Source of the DNA: Drosophila miranda
Taxonomy: Eukaryota; Arthropoda; Insecta; Diptera; Drosophilidae
Assembly: GCF_003369915.1 (NCBI RefSeq)
Contig: NC_046677.1
Location: 29,902,913 to 29,966,912 of the forward strand
DNA length: 64,000 bases
Reading direction: 5' to 3'
The notes beneath the pieces are model-generated. The model was not told the origin of the DNA. It ran no database searches and saw nothing but the letters and a program-made list of their open reading frames with translations. Made by a program: the position numbers and the translations under genes. This document shows positions 1-11,225 of the stretch, piece after piece. The first letter of the stretch is position 1. The number at the start of each line of letters is the position of its first letter.

Positions 1-274
1 TTCTAGGGGATATTCAACAGTTCGGCATTTCGACGTCAGCGGCAGGAGAGAGCCGGTGAATTGCTCGACTAGGATCCCGGGCACGTTCTTCTGGCCATTC
101 TTGAGACCATAAAAGTGCAGCCTCCTCTCGAGTCAATCCTATCATATTGGAATGTGGAGCTTACATTTCAATCTCGCCATCGGGGCAGAATCCATCACAG
201 GTGTCTTGGATTTTAACCATTTGTGGGAAATCGGGGTTTTCGATGGTGTTCAGCATTATCCAATAATTAGGAAT
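1..274 (-). CDS. Partial unrecognised protein gene, truncated by the left window edge
   Basis: I read two exons on the minus strand: 274-165, then 124 down to base 1, where the frame is still open. Exon one would follow the acceptor AG at 276-275 and encodes a stretch starting IPNYWIMLNTIENP and containing DTCDGFCPDGEIE. It ends in phase 2 at a GTAAGC donor (164-159). Exon two continues RLHFYGLKNGQKN and then PGILVEQFTGSLLPLTSK with Drosophila-like codon choice. The intron between them (164-125) is only 40 nt, very short for a fly, and without it the frame meets a stop. The acceptor at 276-275 is part of a TTTATATAG string that could instead be a TATA box, in which case the ATG at 256 may be the start. 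I do not recognise the family. The paired cysteines in DTCDGFC suggest a disulfide or metal site, but that is inference. Confidence 0.5.
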
Positions 275-533
275 CTATATAAAGCCCTCAGATCAGAGAA
301 TATACGACTTTATTCGTGGGTTTAGCCTTCGATGGGTCAGCTCTTTAGAGAGGTATAGAGAGTGTTAGGTATTCCAGAAAAATGGATAGAAAAAAGTAAT
401 ATCGAGAGCTCATAAATATTTTTTTAATACTGTAAAATGCAGTAAACGGAAGTTTTCATTGAAATATTTCATATTTTTACATCAGAGGCTTAAGCCCTCT
501 ATAAAAACAAAGTAACAATTATTAATCATAAAA

Positions 534-1899
534 TTAGTTAACAGACGACTCGGATATGGCGTAACAGAAGCCCGAGCCCGCTCCGGCCAACTTCACGCGT
601 CCCGGGATTTCCACCAGCGTAGGGCTGCATCTGGAAATTGATCAAAACAGATTGAAAATTGAATTTAAAGCCAATCCACTGGCAGAAGGGAGATGCTTAC
701 ACATTCTCTGTACTGTTGTTGCCACAGTTTCCGTGCTCGTTCCAGCCCCAGGTGTAGATCTCGCCGGCTGTGGTCCGCAGCAGGCCGTGCTCTGCCCCCA
801 TGTGCACGCGAGCAGGCGTCTGGCCGTCGGGCAGTTGGAGGCTCAGTGGCTGGGGCACCGCCTGCTGCTCGCTGATCGAGCCCGTGCCCAGCTGTCCGTA
901 GCAGTTGCGGCCCCACATGAGGATCTCGTTGTTGCGGAGCAGCGCCGCATTGTGGGTCCAGCCGACGGCCAGCTGCCGCACGTCCTCCTCGAAGAGGAAG
1001 GCGTTGGACTGGCCGAACTTGTTGTCGCCCAAAGACAGAATCCGCTTGGTGCTGCCGCCCTCCTGGGTCAGGTCCACGCACTTGAGCAGCATGTGGTGCT
1101 GGCCGCTGGAGAGGGCCACGATGCGCAGCTCGTTCGGATTGTGCACCTGGATCTTCATCGTGTTGCAGCGGTGCAGGGTGGTGGCCGTGATGTCCAGCTC
1201 GATGGGCGGGGGGTCCATGACGCGCAGCCGCCCGAACACGTAGATCTTGTGGTCCTGCGTGAGCACTGCGCAGTGGCGCAGCCCGAAGCTGATGGCCAGC
1301 GCGGGCTCCTCCTTGGGCAGCCGCACGGGGAGGGGCCGACGGACGGCCATGAACCCGCGCTGGCAGATCCCCAGCTGCTGGAAGGCGTTGGAGCCCCACA
1401 CGAAGAGTCGCTTGGTCAGGGTTATCCCGCCAGAGATGTCCCAGCCGCAGCTAACCGTTTCAATGGGCACCTCCTGAAAGAATCGAGAGGTGAAAGTGGC
1501 CTTTGATGGATGGCAGCGTTGGTGTCACCTCAAAGTACTCTGAGGGAATCATCTGGAACTCGTTGTGGCACTCCTCCGTCGAGTCCAGGCCCAGTTGTCC
1601 GCGATTGTTCCAGCCGCAGGCGTGCACCCTTCCGCTCGTGTCCTGCACGAGTACGTGCCCCCCGCCGCCGCGAATGCAGCGCACCAACTGGGGGGCGAAG
1701 GAGTGTCTGGTCAGGCGCTGCGGCGTCATGCACAGCTCCGATTCAAAGCCAAGGCCGAGCTGTCCGTGAGAGTTGGCACCCTGCACGACAGGGCACGAAA
1801 AACGATAGAGGATATCACTCATTAATTTGCATTTCAAATCGCGAATCGCCGTGCGACGATGTCTCTTTCGGGGGGCCTTACCCAGGCGAAGACCTCCAT
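534..1899 (-). CDS. RCC1-repeat protein, SERGEF-like (putative guanine nucleotide exchange factor)
   Basis: Four exons on the minus strand: 1899-1882, 1780-1529, 1473-701 and 630-534, total 1140 nt, 379 residues. Introns are 101, 55 and 70 nt, all GT..AG, in phases 0, 0 and 2. The start is fixed by a six-codon first exon (MEVFAW) that completes the opening RCC1 blade, giving FAWGANSHGQLGLGF. Further RCC1 signatures are HACGWNNRGQLGL, VSCGWD, VWGSNAFQQLG, MWGRNCYGQLG and YTWGWNEHGNCG. The last exon adds CSPTLVEIPGRVKLAGAGSG and closes the propeller, so the protein should be a seven-bladed beta-propeller. Order and spacing match animal SERGEF (human about 458 aa); the fly protein lacks the human C-terminal tail. 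SERGEF is described as a secretion-linked exchange-factor-like protein, and exchange activity here is untested. Without the small first and last exons the gene looks truncated at both ends. Confidence 0.9.
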
Positions 1900-4800
1900 T
1901 GCGGTGGCCACCAGTTGCACGCCTCGCGCTGCACTTCCGGTTGCTGTTTCGCGCTCTGTCGTTGCCGCTGATTTAATACGCCGCAGTCACGCCAACAACA
2001 ACAATGCTGTTCCTCCGTCGATGGCTGCTCTGGGGGGCTCCACTGCTGCTGCACTTGTGCTGCTTTCTGGCCTCCACTGGGAGCTGCTTGCCGTCCGGAC
2101 GCGTGCCTCTGCCTGTGGCTGCTCATGTAAAAGTGAAATAACTCTGATATTGTCGGGGGTTTTTATAATATTCTGCACTTTCGGCGTGTTCTGTGTTCTG
2201 TGCACACCACAAAATGTAAACAAATGCCAGAGTGCTGCCAGACCGTTGCTGTCAGCTGTTCTACCCGACAACAGGTCTGCTCTGCCGGCACATGCCGGCA
2301 CAGATGTTAGCAGCCTCTGTTATCTGTGGATTCTGTACGGCTTCCCGCCAAGGTTAACATTTGAATTGGGAGTGGGTTCTCCCTTTTCCCAAGGCAAAAT
2401 TTAGCCAAAAAACAGCTAATAACTCGCTGGCTAAGGGTAATGTCTCATTTGGCTTAAATGGAGGGAACAAGCGATTATGTAATCCCATGGTTACGCCACG
2501 AAATCACGGTAATTGCATGTAAATATATGGTAATTAAGCGCCATTAAAGTTCAGGGCGAAGGTTAAAGTGCATGCGGTTTTAATTAAGTTTTAATTGTCA
2601 ACCCGGCGACACTAGTTAGCCACAAAGTGGGCTTGGCCTGGCCCAAAAGCGAGTGCAACGAAACCCGCATCCCCTACAGTGGAGAACCCATAGAAACCCG
2701 CCGCAGGAGAGCTCTTCTTACGAGTATACACCTTACAGATTCTGCCATTTGTAGGGGAACTGGCTTTTAATTACAAGTGCCATGAAATCCCGGCGAGCCA
2801 TAGAGGAAACCAAAAGCGCAACTTTGCTAACAGCAGGACATTAGAAGGGTCCATGTTCGGCTAGCATGCAATGCAGAGCCCCCCTTGTGCCTTCAAAGGA
2901 GCGCCCCTCGCACACGTGAAGAATGCACTGTGGGTCCGTCCGCATTTGCAATGCAAAACAGTCGGCAGGCACACACCTACTCGCACCTACCCAGGGGGGG
3001 CCGTTCCTAAGCGCCTCAAATGGAAACCGATGATTTTCACTTGATACCACACCCGTGGCCATGCCACGGAAGACGGCAGCTCCACATGCAATCGGAGGCA
3101 GTCGGAGGCGACTCCTTTCCGAATGGAAGTCCAGCATTCAATTAAATTCAAAGCGAATCAACATGTCCCCGCGTACAGGGCAATCAAATTTGAATAGAGC
3201 AATAAATGAAGGGGAAAGTCCCGCCGGGGAATCAAGGATTTCCTAACTAATGTTTCTCCTAGGGTATTTCGTAGTCGCTTCCTTTTGTTTCGCTGAGGGA
3301 ACGCTTTTTACTGGACTTTCAGTATGGATTGTTATGCCCTGTCCTTAGCGCGAATATGATGAAGGGTTATTGTAGCCTGTGTTTTTCCTGTGGTCACCTT
3401 GTAGAAGAATGACTGAAGAACCCGTGAAGCCGTGCGTGGAAATTCGAATATGAAATGTACTGTGGAAGATATGTTTAAAAATTATGCAACGGATTCGAAA
3501 TATAAGCAACTTACATTATAGAAAAAAGATCCAAGTCCAGTTAAAGCCAACAAAAGATATTTCAACATAACATAGGCCTGAATTAATAGTTTTTGAATTT
3601 TTACATTTGGCGCCAATGTGTGATCTGTTAACAGACACAATCCTGTTAATGGCACCTATCGATATGTTAATTGCAGTTCAGTGCTGTCAAACCGCAGCAG
3701 AGTTCAGTAGGCGCGAGAATGAAGAAATTCGAAAAGTGGATTGTTTCCGCATAAGCAGAATTTTGGGAATAAGTGTATTCCAAAAGACTTTTTTCTATTC
3801 TGCCACTTGCCACTGCATTTGTGGGTGCATGTGAGTGGATGTGCGGATCTGTGTGGGTTTCTGCTCCCAGGAGCGTAATTTAGGCGAGGGCCCCCGGACA
3901 CGTGACTCCATTTTCTGTATGTTTTCGGCATCTTTACGACCTTTTGTCTGTTGGTTGTCACATTATTTCCCGTTTTTTGTTGCCGCTGCGTGTTTCCTTG
4001 GTCTTGTGTCACTTTTTCTGTTGTTCTTCTGCCAAAAGAGACATTTTTTGCAGCTTTTTCGAAATTAAATCTAATTTGATGTGCAAATGTGTTATGTCGG
4101 CGGCGTCGTCGCTTTGTCATGCCACTCGTGCACGTTCCTCTCGATCCCTTCCGTTCCTTGCCTCCCCTCTTCCCCCTTGGCTGTGCACCCGCCCTGAATT
4201 AACAGTTAACGAGTAAATGGCTTACGTAGCTTTTACTTTTGCTGCCCCTCACGCTTCTGCGGTTTCGTTTTCATTGCAGGTTGCGTTTTGTTTGTTTTCC
4301 TTTACACTTTTTCCTTTTTCTTTTCCTTTTTCTCTGCGGTTAGCACTTGATGTGGCATGGCGCGTGGGGCAAGGACAGCGCCAACGTGTGATAAGCCAAA
4401 GTGGTAAGAGTGTCACTGAGAGGAAGGTGGGGTTGGGGGTGCTGCCGATTGGCACTTGCAATTATACTTTTGGCCTTTAATGTCGTTGGCATCACTGGCA
4501 AGCGAAATCCGCAATTAACTTATCGGAAATATTGAACTTTTGTTGTTGCAATCCCCCCATCCCCTATGAGCATACACCCTCCTGTATCCCAAGCACTTCT
4601 GGACCCAAGCAGAGGACAAAGGTCATGACAACCACTAATCATGACTGCGGTTTCTGCTGTTGTCTATTGCTTTGCGCCCAAGCGGTTGCGTATTCAGGCC
4701 AGCCCACAAATCATCCTTTCCAAATGACAGGACCTCAAACATGCTTAAATGCAAGCGGAAACGAGTCCCTTGCAGTAGTTTGTGTGAGTTTGGGGCCACT

Positions 4801-6876
4801 CTGATGGAGCTGCAACCGAATATTTCTGCCCGCAATGCCTGTCAAATTATGAAAATGGAATATTTTCTGGCGTGGCTGACACTTTAAATGAAATTTGAAA
4901 AGCTCTCTCCGCTACACTTCACTCCTGGCGCCTGGCGCCTGGCTCCCGGCGCCCCTGGTCGCTGGCGTAATTGCTCAATCAAAAACCGTATGGAATGCGA
5001 ATCCATGGGGTAAATCAACCTAACTGACGCCGCGGCAAATACTGGTATATATTTTGAAAAGCAGCTACGGTAATGCCAACAGAAGTGACAGCTTCATCGA
5101 GGAATAGTTGGATACCCTTAACGGAGGAGTCCTGATATGGGATGTACTATATACTTAATATATATATTCTGGTGTTTCCTCTAATACTTGAAGCAAGACC
5201 TAACTCTACTCCGATCACCGCGATACATATTCATGTATAACCATCAATTATATTCCTTATAGACTGGAAAGTACTGCCTCAGGCGCGTGGCAAACCTCAG
5301 CTCAAAGTGGGAGTACCCTTTCTGCTGGAATATAAAAAGAAAAAAACTAAATTTTATACTTAAACTTTGATACAAAAGAAGGTGGTTGCTGGCGTTTGTT
5401 AGAGGCGGTGCAGCATGGAGGGAGTCCTACGGAAGCGTTTGGCGGTTTTTGCGGAGAACATAGGGGGTGGGGGAGGGGTTTGGGGGCCTGCCAGGGGGGA
5501 AAAGCGAATGAAAGTGATTGCCACAAGCAACAGCCAAAGACAACAATGCCAAAGTTTGGCTGTGCCAAGGAGTTGCCTGAAAACGGGGAAGATCCCCGGG
5601 TCCCGACCGATGGTGAAAATCGAGCGGTAACAGGAGGGAGGGGGGCAGAAGATGAAGAGAGGCAGCGGAAACGGAAGCGCATTGAGCAAAGTTGCATTTG
5701 TTGGCTTTTGTTTCGCCATTTCTCTTCCTTCTCCTCCTCCTCTGTCAGGCAGCCGGCAAAGCAATTTAAGTTAAACAACCGCTCAACATCTCCCCCCCCA
5801 CCCCCCCCCTCCCCCCCTGCTGTGTCCTGCTGTGGCACTTCCCCTGCACAATGTAAATGTCAAATATTTTTGAAAATCCTTCGTTGCGCTTGGATTTGTA
5901 GCAAAAGCACTTTTCAAAAATTGTTTTTCCCGATTGACTTAAAGTTTTTCTCTTGAGAAAAGTTGAAATTATTTGGCTATACTTCCGATTTGCACGAAAA
6001 TAAAGGAAATTTATTTCTAGACACAAAAATAGGCAAATATTGGCTAAAACTTGGATTTGAAAGTAGTTAAGTTTTAAGGTTTATCATTGGGTTTCAGTCA
6101 TCATAGCTAGATGGAAATTTCGGTGAGCACTTTAGGGAAAATGTGCCTTAAATCTGTATTTATAACTAGCTGACATTCCGGCAAAACAATTCCAATTGCT
6201 CAGGACATCAGGGGATCTTTGGCGATGGGCAACCGCTCAATCGTTTGGGTGGTGTCTCAATTTCAAGTAGTTGCACTTTTCCTGATGCGTAACACATACC
6301 ATTTGAGTCATGTTTGAATTTGAACGCCTGACAATGGGGACATAGCACCAATCATCACTTTCGGATGAGCGGAATATTCAAAACTGGGCTCGTATTCTAA
6401 TGCGAGACGAAGAAACGAAGCGGATATACATATATGCTCGATAGCAAAAATCAGCACTTTCGGATGAGTGGAACGCAATGAATGTCGTTGTCGGATATAT
6501 TTCCGTTGACGTTGTCTGCCATTTTCTCAGTGATAATTTCGTTGTTAATTTCGTTCATCTCCTACCTCTTGAGATGGAGATTTACGCCATGGCCACATTT
6601 ATTGCTAATGAACAAAGCTTATGGCCTTTAGGCCTGCACTTTCAATAGTTTATTGTATTTCCGCCAGCATCCATTAGTGCCAATCATACAATTGGATCTC
6701 TATGAAATGGCTTCGGCTTTGTTTAAATCAGGCTCTCGTTGCGAACAATCTGAGACAACGATATTGAATATTCAATTTCAATTTATAGTCGAGCTCTCGT
6801 ACTCGGACCACGAAACAAAGTCAAGCATCAACTTAGTTTAAGTTTTGTTCGATAATTGAGGCGGGACTCTCCATTG

Positions 6877-6901
6877 GGTTCGGTTCGGTTCGGTTCGGTT
6901 C
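6877..6901. repeat. (GGTTC)5 microsatellite
   Basis: Five uninterrupted copies of the pentamer GGTTC. Confidence 0.95.
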
Positions 6902-7657
6902 TGGTTTTGCTGCTTGCGGCTCTGGCTCGATAATTATTATGTAAATTGCTTAAAAATTCACCGCAGGTATATACCCAAAGGATTCACTTAGCTCCAGCTC
7001 AGGCTCCAGCTCCTGCTTTGGTTCCTTCACTTCTAAAATCTCTCCTTCCAATCGTCGTCTCGCCATCGCCATCGCCATCGCCGTCGTCGTCGGGCAGCCG
7101 TTGCGCTGCATTAAGCTTGATTGCATTAAGTTTGCTTTCGTCCTGGTCCTGGTCGTGGTCCTGGTCCTGGCAGAAGGTGGCGAAGAGCCGGAGATGGGAA
7201 TCGTCTGGCTTGCTCCTGAGGTTGAAGTCCCTGTAGTTTCGGGTCTCTCTCGCATTGCCCTTGCCCAATTTCATTGCGCTTTAATCTATGCACTTTGAAT
7301 TTCTTAGCGTGCATTCCGTATTAGCCAAATTTTCGCATGCTCCGTTGCATGCCTCTTGGTTTTTTGCGGACGGGGACCCGGAAATGCTTCATTGAACTAT
7401 CGCCGCACAGTGGCACAAATTGTGGGCTATGTAAAGGCTAATAGGGGATCCTTTTCTATATAGCGGGACCCCCTTTAAGGCTTTAATTATCCCCTAATCT
7501 ACCTTCCATAATTATAATTACTTATATGCCATTTCCACCCACTGTAAATTGTCGGGAAACTGTGAAAATGCTGCCTTGTTGCGCTTGACAGGATATTGAT
7601 GACCTGCACCTTCAGTCTCAACCGTAATCCTACCATTTCCTAGCATCCCCAAACCCC

Positions 7658-7678
7658 ATCATCATCATCATCATCATC
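7658..7678. repeat. (ATC)7 microsatellite
   Basis: Seven uninterrupted copies of ATC. Confidence 0.95.
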
Positions 7679-8079
7679 GACTTGTCTGTCTTTGGCTGCA
7701 AAACCAATTTAATCTTTGGAGATTTTAACACATTTTCCAACGTATAGACGTTTAGACGTATAGACGTATATGTAGATGCGAGTCACTTCCGTTTCCTATT
7801 CGGGCTTCTTCCTGTTCTCATTGTTGTTATTATCAATGCTTTTGTTGTCCTATCATTGCATTAGTTTCCAACTAATAATTAATTTGTGTGTGTGTGCATT
7901 ACCCGAAACCTTGGCTCCCCGAACGGCAAAAGGCCACAATTCATTGAATTTGTATAAATGTTTAATGGCTGACTGTTGTCCAGCATGGATTTACTACAGT
8001 GTGCTAATGTTGACCTTTGATAAGCCAAGAAGTTGAAGTCTTGTTTTACATATTTACATATGTAATGGAAGAAACGGGC

Positions 8080-8690
8080 AAGATTGCCAATTGAAAGAGC
8101 AGAGCAGATAGCAAGGGGGAACGCCGGTATCGGCAGACCAACAGCGGAGTAACAGCGGTAACAGAGGTAAAAGCAGAGAAAGGGCAGATCAACAGCATAG
8201 TAACAGACGAGCTACAGCAGACAAGCAGTGGTAACAGCAGACAAACAGCAGAGCAAAAGCAATAACCGCAGTAACAGCAGATCAGAAGCAGAGTAATAGC
8301 AGGCAGACAAGAGAGCAAATGCAGATCAGTAGAGTAACTGCAGAAGAGTAACATCAATAACAGCATTAACAGCAGACAAACAGCAGACAAGCAGTGCTAA
8401 CAGCTGAGTAAGAGGATATCAACAGCAGAGTAACAGACGAGCAACAGCAGTAAGAGCAGTCACAGCAGATCAGCATCAGAGTCCCAGCAGATTAACAGCA
8501 GGCAAACAGAAGAGCGATAGCAGTAACAGCAGAACGAGATAATTAACAGATGAGCAGCAGATAAGCAGCAACGGCAGAAAGAGAGCACAGCAGTGAAGAA
8601 GGGGAACAGCAAAGGGAGTTGTAAAAAGAGAATTGCAGCAGCCAGACCAGACCAGACTTTCAGCAGCAGCCAAAATCAGCCGAGATCAAG
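8080..8690. repeat. Degenerate CAG/AACAGCAGA-type array, about 600 bp
   Basis: The plus strand is a run of imperfect copies of a word close to AGTAACAGCAGA, with variants AGACAAACAGCAGA and GAGCAACAGCAG. T is strikingly rare on this strand. The array starts after unique AT-rich DNA and ends before 8700. The two leucine-rich minus-strand frames inside it (114 and 65 codons) are by-products of the repeat and are not called as genes. The array could be a decayed minisatellite or a structured transcribed repeat; the sequence does not decide. Confidence 0.85.
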
Positions 8691-11035
8691 CCATGAAAAT
8701 TATAACGTATTGTTCAATAAGTTATCAATAAACTATCATCTAAGCAATATCTTACATACATGAGCACTGCAAATACTGACTTGATGCAACTAAAGAACAG
8801 TTTTACATCTATAGATCCATGTACATATCAGAGTAGGTACTACCAGCAAATAACTTGCTCGATAAGCCGTTGAAATAAATTTCAATTACCTAAATGGATT
8901 GCCCAAGTCGCTTAAAGTGGGATCCCTGGGATCCCTTTGCATTCACGCTTACACTTTCGTCTAAGTATGCCCCTGAAACTGTATTCGTATCCGTGAATCC
9001 GTGGATATTCCTCAATCCGCATTTAGCTTCGAGTGGCGCAGCGGAGTTTATGCAAATGAGGCGCCACCAATGCTTCGCTGCTCCTGCGGTTCGCTGTCCG
9101 TGTAGCTATATAGCTGTGTGTGCGTTTGCTTGTCTCCCTGTGAGTGTCTGCATTGTCCTTGTCTTTGGTTGCCTTTGGGCCACGCCTTCTTGGCTGCGCT
9201 TAAACCCGAGCTCGGCTCGACAACTCGAGAGACGGTGGTCTATTTTCATGCCCAATGGGCAACTAATTATTTGTTAACATAACACGAGTGGCAATTTAAA
9301 TGCAATTAGGCCCGGCACGGGTTTCTCTATCCCTCTTCCCGGATGGGAACTGCTCGCTCGTCCTTGCCTCATTAGTGGCTGGCGGTCCTCGGTACTGGTC
9401 GGTCCTTCGATTGAGTGGAGATTTCAATTGGCAATTTAAATCGTTTCAATTGCCAGTTGGCAAGGATTTTAATGAGCATTTCGGATTTATGAGGGCTTAT
9501 GAGCAAACGTAGCCACCATCAATGCCAGAGACACTTCAGCGCAAGGAACTGAAGGTCCGATTGAAGGACTGATTCACCCTCTTTCCATTGAAAATACCCT
9601 CCCATGGCCATTTAGCCAACTCTAATCGTCCGCCCCTGAATGCATGTTTTCTTCTTCTGTTTTTATGTCTAAATAAATTCCATTTGGAATTGGAATCAAC
9701 ATTGCATGACTTTCTATTGCCAAAACCAATGACAATTTGAGAATTTAATTACAAGGCCCGAAGAGTGGCAACAAAAGGTGCCTGCAACCCGCAGCATTCA
9801 GGAGCAAACCTGAAAAATCTTCAACCGTTTGTCCAGAAATCCCCACAACAAACACTTAATTTCCTCTCCACGCCCATCTACCATCTGCCATCTTTTCAAC
9901 TTTCATTTGCATCTGCATCTGCATTGTTTTTTCCTGTCCCCAAAAATCTATTTAAACAAGTTCTTTGGACAGAAATTGCATTCGTCTCGACTTTGGGCCC
10001 AGAGCCGACCAAATGCGATTACATGGGCCACAACACAAAACTCTGGACAGGCAGACAGACAGGCAGACAGACAGACACAGTTGAGATGAGATGAACAGAT
10101 GGTGTCCGCCCTCCTGGACCAGAGATCAAGCTGGTAAATCGGCCTGCTCTTTGCTGTTCTCTGCTCTCCCATCACTCGGGGCATCAGGTATTTGGCAGGC
10201 ATTTGCTGAGCAGATTACATAAATGGAAACTGCAATGAAGATTTGTACATGCATGATGACAGAAGAAAGTGCTTGGAAATAATTGGAATATATATGTACC
10301 CAAGCAGAGAAGAGGTCAAAGATTACCAAGGGGGGGGCCATAGTTGGGATTAGTTCTAAAAAGTGTTGGCCTCTTGGGTGCCTCTCGGTAATTTTCTGTC
10401 CTCTTAAAAGTGTTTAGACAACAAGATAAAAACTTCTACATATTTTCAAGTATTTCCGAAAGATGGAGAAAGATAATATGGCTCTGGACAGTTTCTTCAA
10501 TTATTTGTATCTACATTTTATAGAAATCTTGGAATTTTTGATTTGAATGTACGATAATCTCTAACTATCTAGAAATATATAGAGCTTATATCTCGGCAAA
10601 GAGCATCTGGAAGTCGTCGGTACACACTCCCTTAGCTGCCCCAAATGGGATTCCAAATTGTAGTGCAACTAATCTCCTAGAAGCTTCCACTTTGCCCCAC
10701 CAACAACAAAATAGAACTGGTAAAAAAAGGAAAAGAAGAACAACAAAAAAGGAGGAAAACATAAGTACTGGGTAAGGAGCACACAGAGTGGACAAATATG
10801 TGGACTCTGGCATGGAGAATCCGGATGAAATGCATGCAAATGAGCTGAATAATGAGGAGTCGTTGCATCAGAGGGGTGTGTCCCCCAGTCTGGTCGCTGG
10901 ACAACCCTTCTGTGGCACTAATTTCCTGGGTAGGCCGGCGCCAACATGGCCCAAAGTGTCAGTAAGTCAACAAGAATGCACTCTGACACCCACCGCCTAA
11001 AGGAGCTGGAGCAGGAGCAGAGCCGTAGAACGGAC

Positions 11036-11059
11036 GGATGGATGGATGGATGGATGGAT
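11036..11059. repeat. (GGAT)6 microsatellite
   Basis: Six uninterrupted GGAT units. Confidence 0.95.
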
Positions 11060-11183
11060 GGGTGCCAGAGGACGAAGGCAATGTCCGTCTCTGCCCGGCT
11101 CTCTGCTACGTTCAAGTCCACTCGACACTTTGAATGTCATTAAATCGTCCGTCCGCTGGGCAGTCTCCAAGTTGGTTCTCGCT

Positions 11184-11225
11184 CTGGACTCTGGACTCTG
11201 GACTCTGCACTCTGGACTCTGGACC
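11184..11225. repeat. CTGGACT heptamer array, six copies
   Basis: Six head-to-tail heptamers close to CTGGACT; the fourth is CTGCACT and the sixth ends in C. Confidence 0.9.

Larger units (their letters stand above)
1900..8045. other. Non-coding stretch upstream of the RCC1-like gene
   Basis: I see no gene I can support here. Open frames of 60-190 codons occur on both strands, but they lack recognisable domains and Drosophila codon bias and are rich in low-complexity residues. Visible content is simple repeats (GGTTC at 6877, ATC at 7658, GCCATC/GTC at about 7064-7093, GGTCCT at about 7141-7170), a C-rich tract at about 5787-5818, and a short direct repeat near 6356 and 6455. It may contain enhancers, but the sequence alone does not show that. 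Confidence 0.6.

Noticed and set aside
8046-8673. Leucine/cysteine-rich minus-strand frames (114 and 65 codons)
   Set aside because: They are translations of the CAG/AAC repeat array.
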